A DNA stretch of 64,000 nucleotides from assembly GCA_013397935.1 (NCBI GenBank), contig VZRN01006817.1, positions 609,996-673,995 on the forward strand, in the 5' to 3' direction. Under the pieces are notes generated by a model, which was not told the DNA's origin, searched no databases, and worked only from the letters and a program-made list of their open reading frames with translations. This document shows positions 37,749 to 48,946 of this stretch, one piece after another. A program made the translations under genes and the position numbers. The stretch is from Dasyornis broadbenti (lineage: Eukaryota > Chordata > Aves > Passeriformes > Dasyornithidae). Every line of letters starts with the position of its first letter. Within the stretch, counting starts at the first letter, position 1.

Positions 37749-40700
37749 GATGATTTGGACATAGAGCTTGGTTGAGTTTCTTGGTTCTTCCCCAAGGTGC
37801 TTCTGAAAAAAAAGTGCTGGAAAAGTGGCGCTTCAAAACATCTGTTTGCCTGAAAAATTACCCACAGAATGACTTCATTTCTCAGCCATGGTTTGATTTC
37901 TGATTGACTTTTTCAGACTTTGATTGCAGGTGGGATTTGGAGTATCATGGCTAGACCTGTTTGTTGCATATTCTTTGTGGAAACACATGGCTATCATGGC
38001 TTAAAGAAGTGACAAAAGACAAAAACACTTTGGTCTGAAAAGAGAGCATTATATCCCACAAGTCATGTTGCCTGCTTACTTTCCCAGGTGATTCAAAGCA
38101 GGCTTGTCTCCTGATAGAAGTATTTGGAGAAGCATTCGTGGTAAAAATCCTCCTTAGTTTTCTGAGTTTGCTTTGCAAATGTTTTTGGTAGGCTGACAGG
38201 AGAGAGAGTCCTGTGAGCTGAGGGGAAGCAGAGCTCGCTGCCCTCCTTGTGCCATGCTTCATGTGGTGTTTTATGGTTGTCTCTTAGTCTTTGATCCTGC
38301 TTCATCTGATGGCAGGATTCATGCTCTGAGTGCTTCGGCCGCTGTCCAGTTGTCACAAGCTGAAGATGTGCAATTCTTGCAATTTTGTAAATACTCGAGG
38401 CATTAAGCAATCTGTAGATGGAGAAAAAGGTTTTGTTTAAAATATTTTGCTTCGTGCAAACCTCTTACATGCTTTCTTTAAAATGATGAGCACTAAAAGC
38501 AGGTTTTTTTCCCCCTATTCTGATAGCCTGGGAGATGGTAATAGGTATGGGATCCCCCATAGAGATAGTGGAGAAATGTAGTGAAACATAAATGTCAAAA
38601 ATTCTTGCACCCTGCCCTGGAGACTGAACAGAGGCAGCCTCCGGGGTTGCCTGAAAGAAGTTTTGCTACTGTGAAGCTGGAATGTTAATGGTATAGAGAT
38701 GTACAGGCCAGGACATCTAAAGTACCCCCGGTTTTCTGCAGGTGTTCTGATCAGTTCTTGAGACTAGAAAACTGTAATGCAGCCAGAATAAAAAGGATTT
38801 GGTTAATGGAAAGTATTTGCTTGTTTATTTTTATGAAGAAATGCTGTTATGCTTGGATATAAAACATCTGTTAAAAGTCTAGGAGGGAAAATTATAGTCT
38901 CGTGGTATTTTAAATTGAAGTTATGATGATTGTTGGTGGCTTTCTTTTGGTGATCTGAATTATTAAATTTCATAGCAATAATGTAGCTTTAAATGCTAGT
39001 ATTGGAAAAGAAATGAAAGCAGACTGAGGAAATCCTAGTTATGATAAAGGGTATGAATTTAATGGTTTTTGGTCATTTTGCTGTTAATTTTTATTTCAAG
39101 TGAGTTTTGTCTTTGTCTGAAATGCGTATTATCTGAAGCAGGAGCTTTTTGGTCATTGTTAGTATAAAACTGGATAGACTGTCTCTGAAGTTTCATGTAT
39201 GTATTCTATTTCAGAGTTCAGCAATCCCTTTTGTAATTCCTGCTTTAACTTGTTTATTGTTTGTTTCCTTTATCTGCATTAAGTGTTTCATGGGACTCTT
39301 TAGCAGAATAAGAGTAGAACAAAGGTGAATATATTTAAATTAGATCTATATTTTCTCCAGAGTAGAAAACTCTTTACCATAGCAAGTATTTATTGTAATT
39401 GCATTTCTGATTACCTTGATGATAAATAATTGTAGTTGGGAAATCATGATATTCAACACAAATGGAATTTAGTTTCTCTGGAAACTGCTTGTTTTCTCTC
39501 TCTTTTTTTCTTTTCCCCTTCCCACCTTCCGTCTCTGCTCTCCCTTTGTGCATTTCCTTCCCAGCCAACTCAGCAGAGATGGTAGCACTTTAAATGTCAA
39601 TCACCATCCAGATTTTTAAGGCAAATTTGCGTGATTATATGCCTGGTGCAGGGAAGATTATTCAAGTTAGTGTGTGCTTAGTCCCATCTAATACAGAGGC
39701 AATTTGCATCTTGCTGAAGCCCTGGAGATGTCTCCTGAATGAATAACATTATTCCTTATCCCCAGCTCTCACTTTCCCATCATCTCTGGCGTCTCTTTCT
39801 AAATGAGACTAATGATCCAAGTGCAGCAGTTTGAAGGAACCAAGGAGCTTGGGGAGGGATAATAGGCTGGAGTGCCTTTTGCTGTCATATCCCTTGTTCC
39901 AGTCCAGCCTGGCTGACAGTGTAGCTGCCACCAAGGAGCTGTCAGGTCCCATCAGCCCGATTGCACCTGCAGCACTGAACCTGGAGCCCACATCAGGGCC
40001 TTGAGAAGTGAGGCCAGAAATGTGGAGAGCTCTGTGCACCCCGTCTCCATGTTCATGAACCACCCTGGAGGTGGGAGACACCTGCTCCCACCCACTCTGC
40101 ACAGCAGCTGAGTGCTATGGGTGCCACTCTGGTCCCCTTCATCCACCTGGGTGTATTTAATAAATAATTGGTCAAGGCGGAATGCAGGACCCCTCATCTT
40201 GTTCACCGAAAGCAGAGTTTTGCAGTTCCTCGTGTAGGTCGTGCTGAAGCACAGCTGCTCACAGCAACCATCAGAAGGTCATTTCTTGCTCCCTTTCTTC
40301 CTTTTCCTGTTTTTTAATAGCTGGGCTCTCCAGCCCTTTCCTTCTGTTCCACGTTAGGCTGTGGAGACTCACGGAGCTCAAGTGCCTCCATGCTGGCACA
40401 CATCGTGTGCACAGTTCGCTTGCAAGGCTGCAGGTGTGGCCTGTGGAGGATGTTCCAAAGGGTAAAAAAGCCCTGCTGGTTTTGCTGGTTGAAGTGAGCT
40501 ATCACCTTGTGATGGCTTGCTGGAAACAAGGATTACAGAGTACATGTTACTGGTAATATTGATCTTAATGAGATGCAAGAAGTACAGGGTTGTGTTTGGG
40601 CCCAAAGCCATCTTCATGTATTGCAACATTATATCTGCTGAGAAAAATAATACAAGTTGAAGAGTAATTGCTTCAAGACTGTGATTGGCAGTACAGTCAA

Positions 40701-40879
40701 ATGAAGGGCTCCTGAATCTCTTCAGATAAGGGCTGGTTTAAATAAGGGCTCACAGTTCACCTGATGCATTGTCGTATGAATAGATGGTTGTCTGAAAGTT
40801 AGGCATGTCTAACAGCACCTATTGTGCTCAAAGATTTATTCCTACTAGTGGTGGGTATGAATCACATGTAAAATTCCTC

Positions 40880-40918
40880 TGTGTGGTTTTTTTGGTTTGG
40901 TTGGTTTTGTTTTAAAGC
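40880..40918. repeat. G/T-rich low-complexity tract
   Basis: T-runs broken by GG at intervals of four to seven bases. Simple sequence within intron 3. Confidence 0.5.
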
Positions 40919-41934
40919 AAGACAGTCAGAATGCTTCATAAAAGTGTGGCTTCTCTTGTTATGGGAATGCTGTCTTTGGTGCAGGTTTGGTTGTGGTGAG
41001 AGTTTTGGGCTTTTATTGCTTCTGTTTCATATGACAAAATGTCATACATTTGTCATAAAGACTGAGTCTCCACGCCTGCTCTAAACTGAAATTCAAACCT
41101 GAAGACATTTAGGGTTTGGGGGTAGGGTTGGTTAAAATGTTTGCAGATTTAGAATGTCTTTATACTTGGTATGGTACCAGAATGTGTTGTGTCATTCTGG
41201 CTTCACTGTTTGGCTGAAGGTTTCAGCTTTAAATTATATTACAATAGTCTTTTGTAAGATGGTTAGTTGGTGCATTTAATTAGAAGCAAATATATTCCTG
41301 ACTCCAGACAGAGATAAGAAAGAAAAGATAATATGTCCTACTTTTGAGTGCAAAATACCAAGAAATAGAAGATTTTGTTTGGTGTAGAATTGGAACACTA
41401 GAGTGACAAGCAAGGAATGTATATCTTTCTCATAAGTAGAAAAAAAAATTAGAAGCTTTAAAGATAATGCATCTTTTTCCAGAAACGAAGGTAAAGGAGT
41501 GTTAATGACTATGGTCTCTTTGTACTCAGAGCCATTGGTAGGGGACATCTTCTAGCTTCTTGCTTTAATATACTCTTCTGTCATATTTTAACAGCAAATA
41601 TTTGGAAAATGAGAGTATTTTTGTCATCTGTTAAACCACTTCAGTTAGACTTATTTGCAAAAGTGATGCCTATGGTGTGGGTGTGTTTTCTCAGTAGATG
41701 TATGGATAATTATTGTCTTCCCTGCCAGAAGAAAATTGGGATGCTGGTGTTCCTAGTGTGCCTTATTCTGAAGGAGTAGCAGGGTTGGGTGTCAATCCCT
41801 TATGCTTCCAGTCCTGGAAAGGGATGGTGATCCCCAGTGTTCAGCAGGAGCTTGCCTAGGTGGGAACTTCCACTTAGGCATTTAAGAAGAAAAGAGGTGG
41901 GAAGAAGCACTCCTGTAAATGGTTCTTGTGTGGC

Positions 41935-42007
41935 CCTGCTTTGAGCAGGGTGTTGGTCCAGGTGACCTCTGTAGTCCTCTCCATCCAAAGTTTTTCTGTG
42001 ATTCTGA
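41935..42007 (+). mobile_element. Short CR1 3' tail, + orientation
   Basis: It contains the characteristic CR1 end: GAGCAGGGTGTTGGTCCAGG, then GTGACCTCTG, then TTCTGTGATTCTG. The homology may begin somewhat upstream (from about 41800), but that part is too diverged to be sure. Confidence 0.75.
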
Positions 42008-42851
42008 ATAAAATAAGAATAAGAATTGAGCTACTTAATTCCAATTCTGAGGAACTTAGGTACAGATAATTAGTTTCTACATCACAAGGACCTGGAAAAA
42101 CTGTCTTCAATAATGTCTGTGCTGCATTTTTGCAATGGCTAATGAGCACGTCTTTGTATATATACATAAAATATTTGGGTATACTCTTTAATTTTGTTTG
42201 TGAACCTGGAGAGAGGCAGTGACCCAGTTTGCTCAAAAATGATACCATTACCATGTCAGAAAATACTAGAACTCCATTTAATGGCACTGCTTATAAGAAA
42301 AACAATAGCTTAGTAATTATCATAATAATGAAAGTAACTTTAAGGATTTCTTTATAGCGAAACTACTTTACTTCAGAGTATTTTTGATGGTTCAAAAGAG
42401 CTGGAAGAGATGGATGGACAGCTAAACGACCAGTTTGTCTTAGTTTGAAGTCTGCTGAGGCAGAAATTGGTGGACATGGTATATCAGCAGGTAGCAGTCC
42501 GACTTGCATAAAATCAGCCCCCATTCCCCCTGCTTCATGTGGTGGCAGAGAGCCCTACAGGTATGGACTGTTCAAGAGATGAAAAGAAGTATCCACAGAT
42601 CTAAGTAAGGATTTCAGTTAGCATCTCTTGGGCATCTCAGCATCAGTAGGCAGCCTGGAAATAGTATTCCTGAGTTGTTCCTTCATATCATTCCCCAAAG
42701 TGGGGGCAGTATATTTGTTTCCCATAAATAAATAAATGCAAAGTTCTGATCAAAAGTACTCAAACCATAAAACTTCCCAAAAGCTGTGTTCGGACAAAAC
42801 TGCAGCATGAATTGTGTTTGAGCATTCATTTTCTTCCCTGTGCTCTCTCAG

Positions 42852-43048
42852 GCAAGCAGTGGTTAAAGGCTCCCTTCCACATCCCTTTGCTCTGACACTG
42901 TTTGGGGACACGTTGTACTGGACTGACTGGAACACGCATTCGATCTTGGCCTGCAGCAAGTACTCTGGGGAGGACCTGCGTGAAATACATTCCAACATCT
43001 TCTCTCCCATGGATATCCATGCCTTCAGCCAGAAGAGGCAGCCAAATG
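42852..43048 (+). CDS. LRP6: LRP6 exon 4 (end of beta-propeller 1, ~residues 216-281)
   Basis: This 197-bp exon completes propeller 1. Its product contains VVKGSLPHPFALTLF, then LYWTDWNTHSILAC, then the strand SPMDIHAF and the start of the linker into EGF1. The acceptor is TCTCTCAG (AG at 42850-42851) and the donor is GTAAG at 43049. The first base G joins AG from exon 3 to make Arg, and the terminal G joins CT of exon 5 to make Ala. The last full codon is Asn, so the conserved N-glycosylation sequon Asn-Ala-Thr (Asn281 in LRP6 numbering) is built across the exon 4/5 junction. LRP5 lacks this sequon as I recall it, which supports LRP6. Length and phase equal those known for the mammalian exon. 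Confidence 0.96.
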
Positions 43049-43792
43049 GTAAGCTGTCTTGCTTTCTTTTTTTAATTGCAAGTTGGAACTGATTTGCAAA
43101 ATTCTTAATTAGTCTTTCTGTATGGTGCTGGGTGGCTTCACCAGTGTCACGATGCAGTTTTTCCAGTACAGAGAATAGGAAAAGACCCAAAGAGAAACTG
43201 AAGATTCTCTACATTTTTTGCAGAGGGGTTATAGTGCAAGGAAAAAAAAACTTCAGCTCTTACTTTTTTTATGCCTGACACATTTATGCTGTTACCATAT
43301 TCTTTTCTGTTTCCTGTGCCATAACTTCAGACAGCACAATATTTTTATTTTTCAAAGTAGTAGTTCCTGAGTGTAAAGTAGTGTTAATTTGGCAGATGAT
43401 ATTAAGCAGGACTAGCTCTGTGTAGTAGCCACTGTCTAAACCACTGTATTAATTTACAGCATTTGCATTTTGTTTTTGTATATACATTCAGCACCAGCAT
43501 GCTGAATAGTTTGTAAAATTGAGAAGAGCAGAGCTGAAACAATGTTCTTGTTTAGAGCTAAGTGCTACTTTCCCAAGAAGGGAAACATTCAACATCCGTG
43601 CATTTTGGTACCATAAATACCCCACTACTCAACACTTGGAAGTAATTTTTACTTCTTCTGTGTTTATCATTTCCTCCTTTAATCTGTATTGCTGCCACTG
43701 ATTCTACCACTCAGATGCCATATGTGTCTTAACACATGAGATGAGGTCATTCATTATCAGAAGCATTAATCTGTGTGATTTATGTTTAACAG
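43049..43792 (+). other. LRP6: LRP6 intron 4
   Basis: A short 744-bp GT-AG intron (donor GTAAG, acceptor TTTAACAG). I see no repeat, RNA gene or coding signal in it. The open frame running into exon 5 from 43741 is a chance extension. Confidence 0.93.
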
Positions 43793-43924
43793 CTACAAAC
43801 CCATGTGGAATTAATAATGGTGGCTGCTCCCACTTGTGTTTGATGTCTCCTACCAAGCCCTCTTATCAGTGTGCTTGTCCCACTGGTGTGAAACTTCTGG
43901 AGAATGGAAAGACCTGCAAAGATG
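43793..43924 (+). CDS. LRP6: LRP6 exon 5 (first EGF-like domain, ~residues 282-325)
   Basis: This 132-bp exon encodes one complete EGF-like module linking propellers 1 and 2. Six cysteines are visible in the expected order: NPCG, GGCSHLC (two), YQCACP (two) and KTCKDG. The phrase NNGGCSHLCL is the hallmark of LRP5/6 EGF repeats, and GVKLLENGKTCKD is of the LRP6 type (LRP5 reads differently at several of these positions). The acceptor AG is at 43791-43792; the donor GTAGGC starts at 43925. The terminal G is completed by GT of exon 6 to make Gly. The domain packs against the bottom of propeller 1 and helps fix the propeller-EGF orientation in the ectodomain. Confidence 0.96.
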
Positions 43925-46826
43925 GTAGGCTTTGTTTTTGAAAAATCCTTTCGCTTAAGCACCAAGTAGCTTTTGGAGGGAAAGGGATTCTTCCAGTTGC
44001 ACTATATGATGCATGTTAAGGATGGCAAACCCTGAAACTGTGAGTGCTTTTGCAGTACAGATAAAAGTGATTGGAAAACGCCATCTGCATTTTAAAAACA
44101 ACAGATTCTCATGACAAAAGGGCAGGTTACTCCAGTTACAAAATTTAAGTTGCAATTCTGTCTCTGTCACGAACTCCCTGCAAGTTTTGGGGGGCTCTGT
44201 TGTTCCCTTTTCTTGGAGAAAAAGATACCTACCTCCTCTGTTGTCTCTGAAATGTTTCTGACATTATTGCTCATGAAGTATTTGGCTAATAGGGTTGCAC
44301 AACAAACCCTTTAAAATTTCTTATTTTAAAAGTCTGATGTCCATTTATTATACACATATATACCTGGAATCTCTCTCTGAAAATAATGCCATGTTTTTAG
44401 AGGTGTTGAAAGCCCTAAAACTCAAGACATGATCAAGACTTAGAGCTGCAAGCACTTCCCCAAAACTGCTTTTAGTTTCTCGTTATGGGCTAATGTACGT
44501 GATTTTAAATTGTTAAATTCTGTAAGTGTAGGTCTTGCAATGTTGTGCTGTGGTTGCTGTAGTACACTAAGAGGATCAAAATTAACACTGGGAGATAATT
44601 AGCTAGATCATTAATAACTATTTTTTATGCAGATCATCTCTCTAGGACAAAGGTAAATGGAGGAAGAAATGATATGGCAGAGCTTAGTGTAAATAGGCTA
44701 AATAACATGTATACAGAAATAATTTTTTTAATTGGAGTTTTATATATTAAAAATTATTCCAGGCTTGTCAGCTATGTTCAGAGTTTTCTTTAATTTCATG
44801 CTATTTCATGCTCTCTGCTGATTATTTTTGTGTGTCTCTGTGAACCTTGTTAAAATAAATTGCTGCTTTTATGTGAAAAACAGCTCCCAATTTAGCCTGG
44901 CGGGATTGTTTATAAGAATTTCCCAATACACAAACAAGATGTTTTTCTTCCATTTCCCTCAGTATAAGGAGCAAGCTTTAATAATACTGCTCTGGGTTGG
45001 TCATATGTGGTCAGAAAGTGACACAAATCCATGTGCTTTTTCAAAAATACTTGATATGCACAGATAAGCTCCAGTGTATTGAAGTCAATTACCAAGTGTA
45101 AGTAGAGGAATGGTATTAAAAATCCACCTCAGAACCTTATTAAAAGGACTTCTCATGCAGAGATATTCAGAATCATCGGTTCACTTTTTTCAGCCATTTC
45201 TTACGTCTCAGAATTTCTAACTGTTGCTCCTTTCTCCCACTCCCTGAACATGAGAAGCCAAATTTTATGTTCCCAGTCAGCCATGACACGTATTTGGCTT
45301 ACAGAATATAAGGCCCCACTGTATTAGAAATATTGTTAACCAAGTTGCTACAGTATGTTGTCCAGTTGATTGCAAAAAGCTTTATACGAGAATATTTCTC
45401 TTAGGCTTGTCAATATCATGTTGCATTTTAAACCATCATTCTGCTGCTTTGTCTTTTGCGAACACTCTGCCTTTTCAGGAAGAAAAAAGGGTGGGAAGAG
45501 AGGGGAGAAGATTGAGACTGTTTATTTAGCTTGGTTTTAAAAAAGAGATAGCACATAACCCAGATGAAACAACCTACTCAAATTATTCATCAGGTCCGTT
45601 GGTTTTGTGCAGCTTTGATCCTGTGCAGGGCTAATTTCTGATACACATGCAGGAGGTTCAGCATTTTGAGCTGAGCATGCCCCAGAATAGTGAATTTTCT
45701 TTTTTTCACTCCTCTCTCCCTGAAGAGAGGTGCAGATGGTAGGCTTAGGGCTTTTGCGAGTGACCTACAACTTTGCAGAGCTCGTCAAGGCACAGATTGC
45801 CTGGAATTTCTTCCCGTGGCTGCAAAGGCTGCAATTATTGATTTGGGGGAGGGAGGAGAGCATGGCACTTGAACAGAGCCAGCGTAACCACAGACCAGGG
45901 TTCGAGATGTAAATCTGGGCGTGTCTGTGTGAGGATTTCCTTCCTTAGGCTCCTCAGGGACCCCTGGGAAGTAAATTCGTTTTCTCATTTTCAGGTGTGC
46001 AGGGTGAGGGATTGATTCTAGTTTCCTGGGCTGTTTTTTTTCCCCTTGTACTTGCGTGTTCACTCTGTCTGCTGTGAAAGTAGAGCTGAACCGAGAACTG
46101 AACGTTTTTACCTCGGATAGTTTCAGTATGCAGCTGTTACGCTGCAGTGCTGATTTAATCTCTGTTTGCAATTAGAATGTGTACATGACTGTGGGAGAGA
46201 CTGCTGACTGAGAAGTGAAGAAAGGTGAAAAATGAGGCTGAGTTTCTGTTCTTTAAGATGGTTTTGTCTTCCAGCAGTAGACTAAAATGAGACTGGTTCC
46301 TAAACTGAATCGTTTCATGGTGAAATGAGGTTCTTTGAGGAGAGAGCTGCATTTCACGCTGCACTGTGGAGAGCACCGGCCTGGGCAGGAAAGATTTTGA
46401 CGGGTGAATTTTGAGTGTGTGTTTGTGGTGTTTGCAGTGCTTTGGCATTGACAGATGATCCTGGCAGCCAAAGGTGAGGCTGGCTGACCCTCCCTGAGCA
46501 GTTTCCATGACAACCTAGCATTTTTGAATAATCTTGGTTTATAGGAGATCTTTTCCTCCCTTGCCTTTCTCCCACTGCTAGTTTCTCCATTTTTTGTAGG
46601 GTTTTTTTTAGTCATGTCTTAGAGGAGTTTTACTGTTTCTTGTAAGATTTGTGAACACAGTAACACACACATTCCAATTCTGAAAGAATTCTCCACAGTG
46701 TTTCAGGAAGGGGTGATACCTTAAAATAAAATTATCTGTTTTTCTAATACCTGATAATACAAATTAAAACAGTGAAGTAACTGAGGTGCGGGCTTGTAGC
46801 AAGGTTTTAGCTCTGCCATTGCCTAG

Positions 46827-46866
46827 GTGAAAGTTTGTAAATCCCTGTGAAAGTTTGTAAATCCCT
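46827..46866. repeat. Perfect 20-bp tandem duplication
   Basis: The unit GTGAAAGTTTGTAAATCCCT is repeated exactly (46827-46846 and 46847-46866) and followed by GT, the start of a third unit. The absence of any difference suggests a recent duplication that may vary in copy number between individuals. Confidence 0.9.
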
Positions 46867-48912
46867 GTCCCTCAAAGAAAAGAGAGGCAAAGTAAGTTAT
46901 TTCATGGCCAGATATTCCTCTGTCAGTAATATCTGAAGCAAAGAGTGCTTTCTGAGCACCCAGGCAGGACTCAGGTCTTCTGCCAGAGAGCTGTTACTGC
47001 CCTATGTCGTATTCTTGGTAATTTATTGCTCTTCTGCACCTCATACTGGGATTTCTCTTTTTCAGTGTTGTGTGTGCTGCTGTTCTGAGTTTGGCAGTGT
47101 TACATTTAAATGGTCTTTTGATAGTTGTAATACAAACCTGACTTTTCTTATATAAATGAGTTTGTCATTGGAGTTAGATTCGTATTAGTGCTTGAAGATC
47201 ACTCTGTCCATCTGCTCAGATTCTGTCTTTGCCTGCATGGAGTTTTACTTGTGTCCTGCAGTTGCTCTTGCCAATAGTGAAACATAGTTTAAACTGAGAA
47301 AACCGGTGATGACTTCAGCTGAGCAAGGAGGTGCGAGTTTCCTCATGAAGAAAAAACATTGCTTCACACTTCGATCTCAGTCTTGCTTTGGCCATTCTGT
47401 TCTCTTCCAGGAAAGAGTCTTTGTTTTGCCCATGGATGCTCACATTCTATTTCCCTCGTGGCCTGGAGGCAGGAATCACAATTTTGCACTTCCTTTTGCA
47501 GTTTAGGGCTGTCCACTGCCTAATTTGTTTTGTCAGGAATAGCCAGGATCCTGATTTGACAGCACAGATCAGGATGTTAGTTTTACACCTTCATTCTTTA
47601 ATTTCTTTTAAAGGAAAGAAAAAAATATATCATTAATTTCAGATGCATGTTCTTTTTTTTGCCTTTGTAATTTTAAGGTTGAGCTTGTCCTAGATGAAAA
47701 AATCTAGTTTGTATTGTTGTATCAGGGATTCTTTCACAATAGTGACTTTAGAAGTGGGGAACAACATTTAGGAATTAAATGTTTTAGTTAAATGCTAAGT
47801 AATTCTATTTGGGATGTATTAATAATCATGATTTCTCAGATACAGGGAATGCATTATACATGTCTTAGGTCTAGCACTTGTTTTGTATGCATTCCTGAGC
47901 ATGTGTCTGTGTAGCTCAGCAACCACTGATGGTTTTAAAGTTCAATAACTTACAAATGACTGAGGCCTGTATATCATTGAGAAGATGTAATTAATTGTAA
48001 AGGTTAGAAGGGCATTGGACTTAAAGCTGTGCCGTTGCATGTATCTGCATACTTGCTGTGCTTCCCTCTTTCTCCCCCATCCCTTGACTTCAGCTAACAC
48101 ACAGACTTAAATTATTTAGAATTTTAATAGTGAATTTTTGAGGCAAGTATTAGTTCCAGGACTAATGTAATGCACCATCCGTGAGCTTGTAATCCCAGCT
48201 TTCAAAGTGCTTAATAAAAGTAGGCTAAAGCTCTCAAAATGAAGAGCCTGGAGTACAGCTTATATGTCCATATTTAGACAAGTAAGGGACTTGGCTTTCA
48301 AAAAATTGCTAACTATCTTGAACATCCTGTGACTTGAGGCACCACTAAAAAGAATCTTGAACTTAGTCCACAAGTCGAATGGTTTAGAAATAGAGGGAAA
48401 ACTGCCTCTGGTCTGCATACGTGTGCCGAGGTCAGAGTTCTGGCTGCAGCCTCCATGTACCCTTTGAAAGCATCTAAGCCAGTGGGGTTTGAGGTGTTTT
48501 ATATGTTTGTGGCTTATTCCACTTCTCCTAATATGTGCTGATAAATTTTAAAAATAACACCAAAAATAAAGTTATGCTTGCATGCAGCCTGCATTGTCTT
48601 TTTCTGCCTTTTTATTCTTTTTCTGAAATACATTTCTGTACTCATGCTATTCTCTCGTTCATGCTCATCAGTAGAGGCTTGATTTTTCTTAGAGAGGCAA
48701 GGCAAGAAGTGTGGAGATCCTGCTGCCATCTTAGCTTTTGCATCATAACTGGTCTTTGGAGTAGAAGTGAACAAAATTGATTTTGTCATGTCCTGGCAAC
48801 CTTGAATACCTTGAGCATCTTCTGAGTGAGGATCAATGCTTAGCCAGGTAAAATTTGCACAGCTGGTGTCTGCCACACTTTTGAGACCACCTGGGGGTTT
48901 TTCCCCTGGCTG

Positions 48913-48946
48913 TTATCAAGGTGATAATGGGATCCGTCTATAAATA
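48913..48946. promoter_or_regulatory. Inverted GATA pair with nearby TATA-like box
   Basis: TTATCA (48913-48918) and TGATAA (48922-48927) form a perfect inverted repeat around AGG, giving one GATA-type site on each strand. TATAAATA follows at 48939-48946. The arrangement could be a regulatory element; there is no evidence of a transcript starting here, so the functional reading is inference. Confidence 0.25.

Larger units (their letters stand above)
32396..42851 (+). other. LRP6: LRP6 intron 3
   Basis: A GT-AG intron of 10,456 bp (donor GTAAG, acceptor CTCTCTCAG). It contains CR1 copy 2 (35843-36556), an A/C-rich tract (34795-34915), a short CR1 tail (41935-42007) and a TAATTA-rich segment (37090-37748). 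Around 39830-40260 the base composition is somewhat more GC-rich, but I recognise no gene or repeat there. Everything else appears to be unique AT-rich intron with chance ORFs only. Confidence 0.9.

Noticed and set aside
39952..40206. Possible processed pseudogene or 3' UTR in intron 3 (GC-richer patch with long minus-strand frames)
   Set aside because: No protein family is recognisable, there is no poly(A) tail and no target-site duplication was seen.
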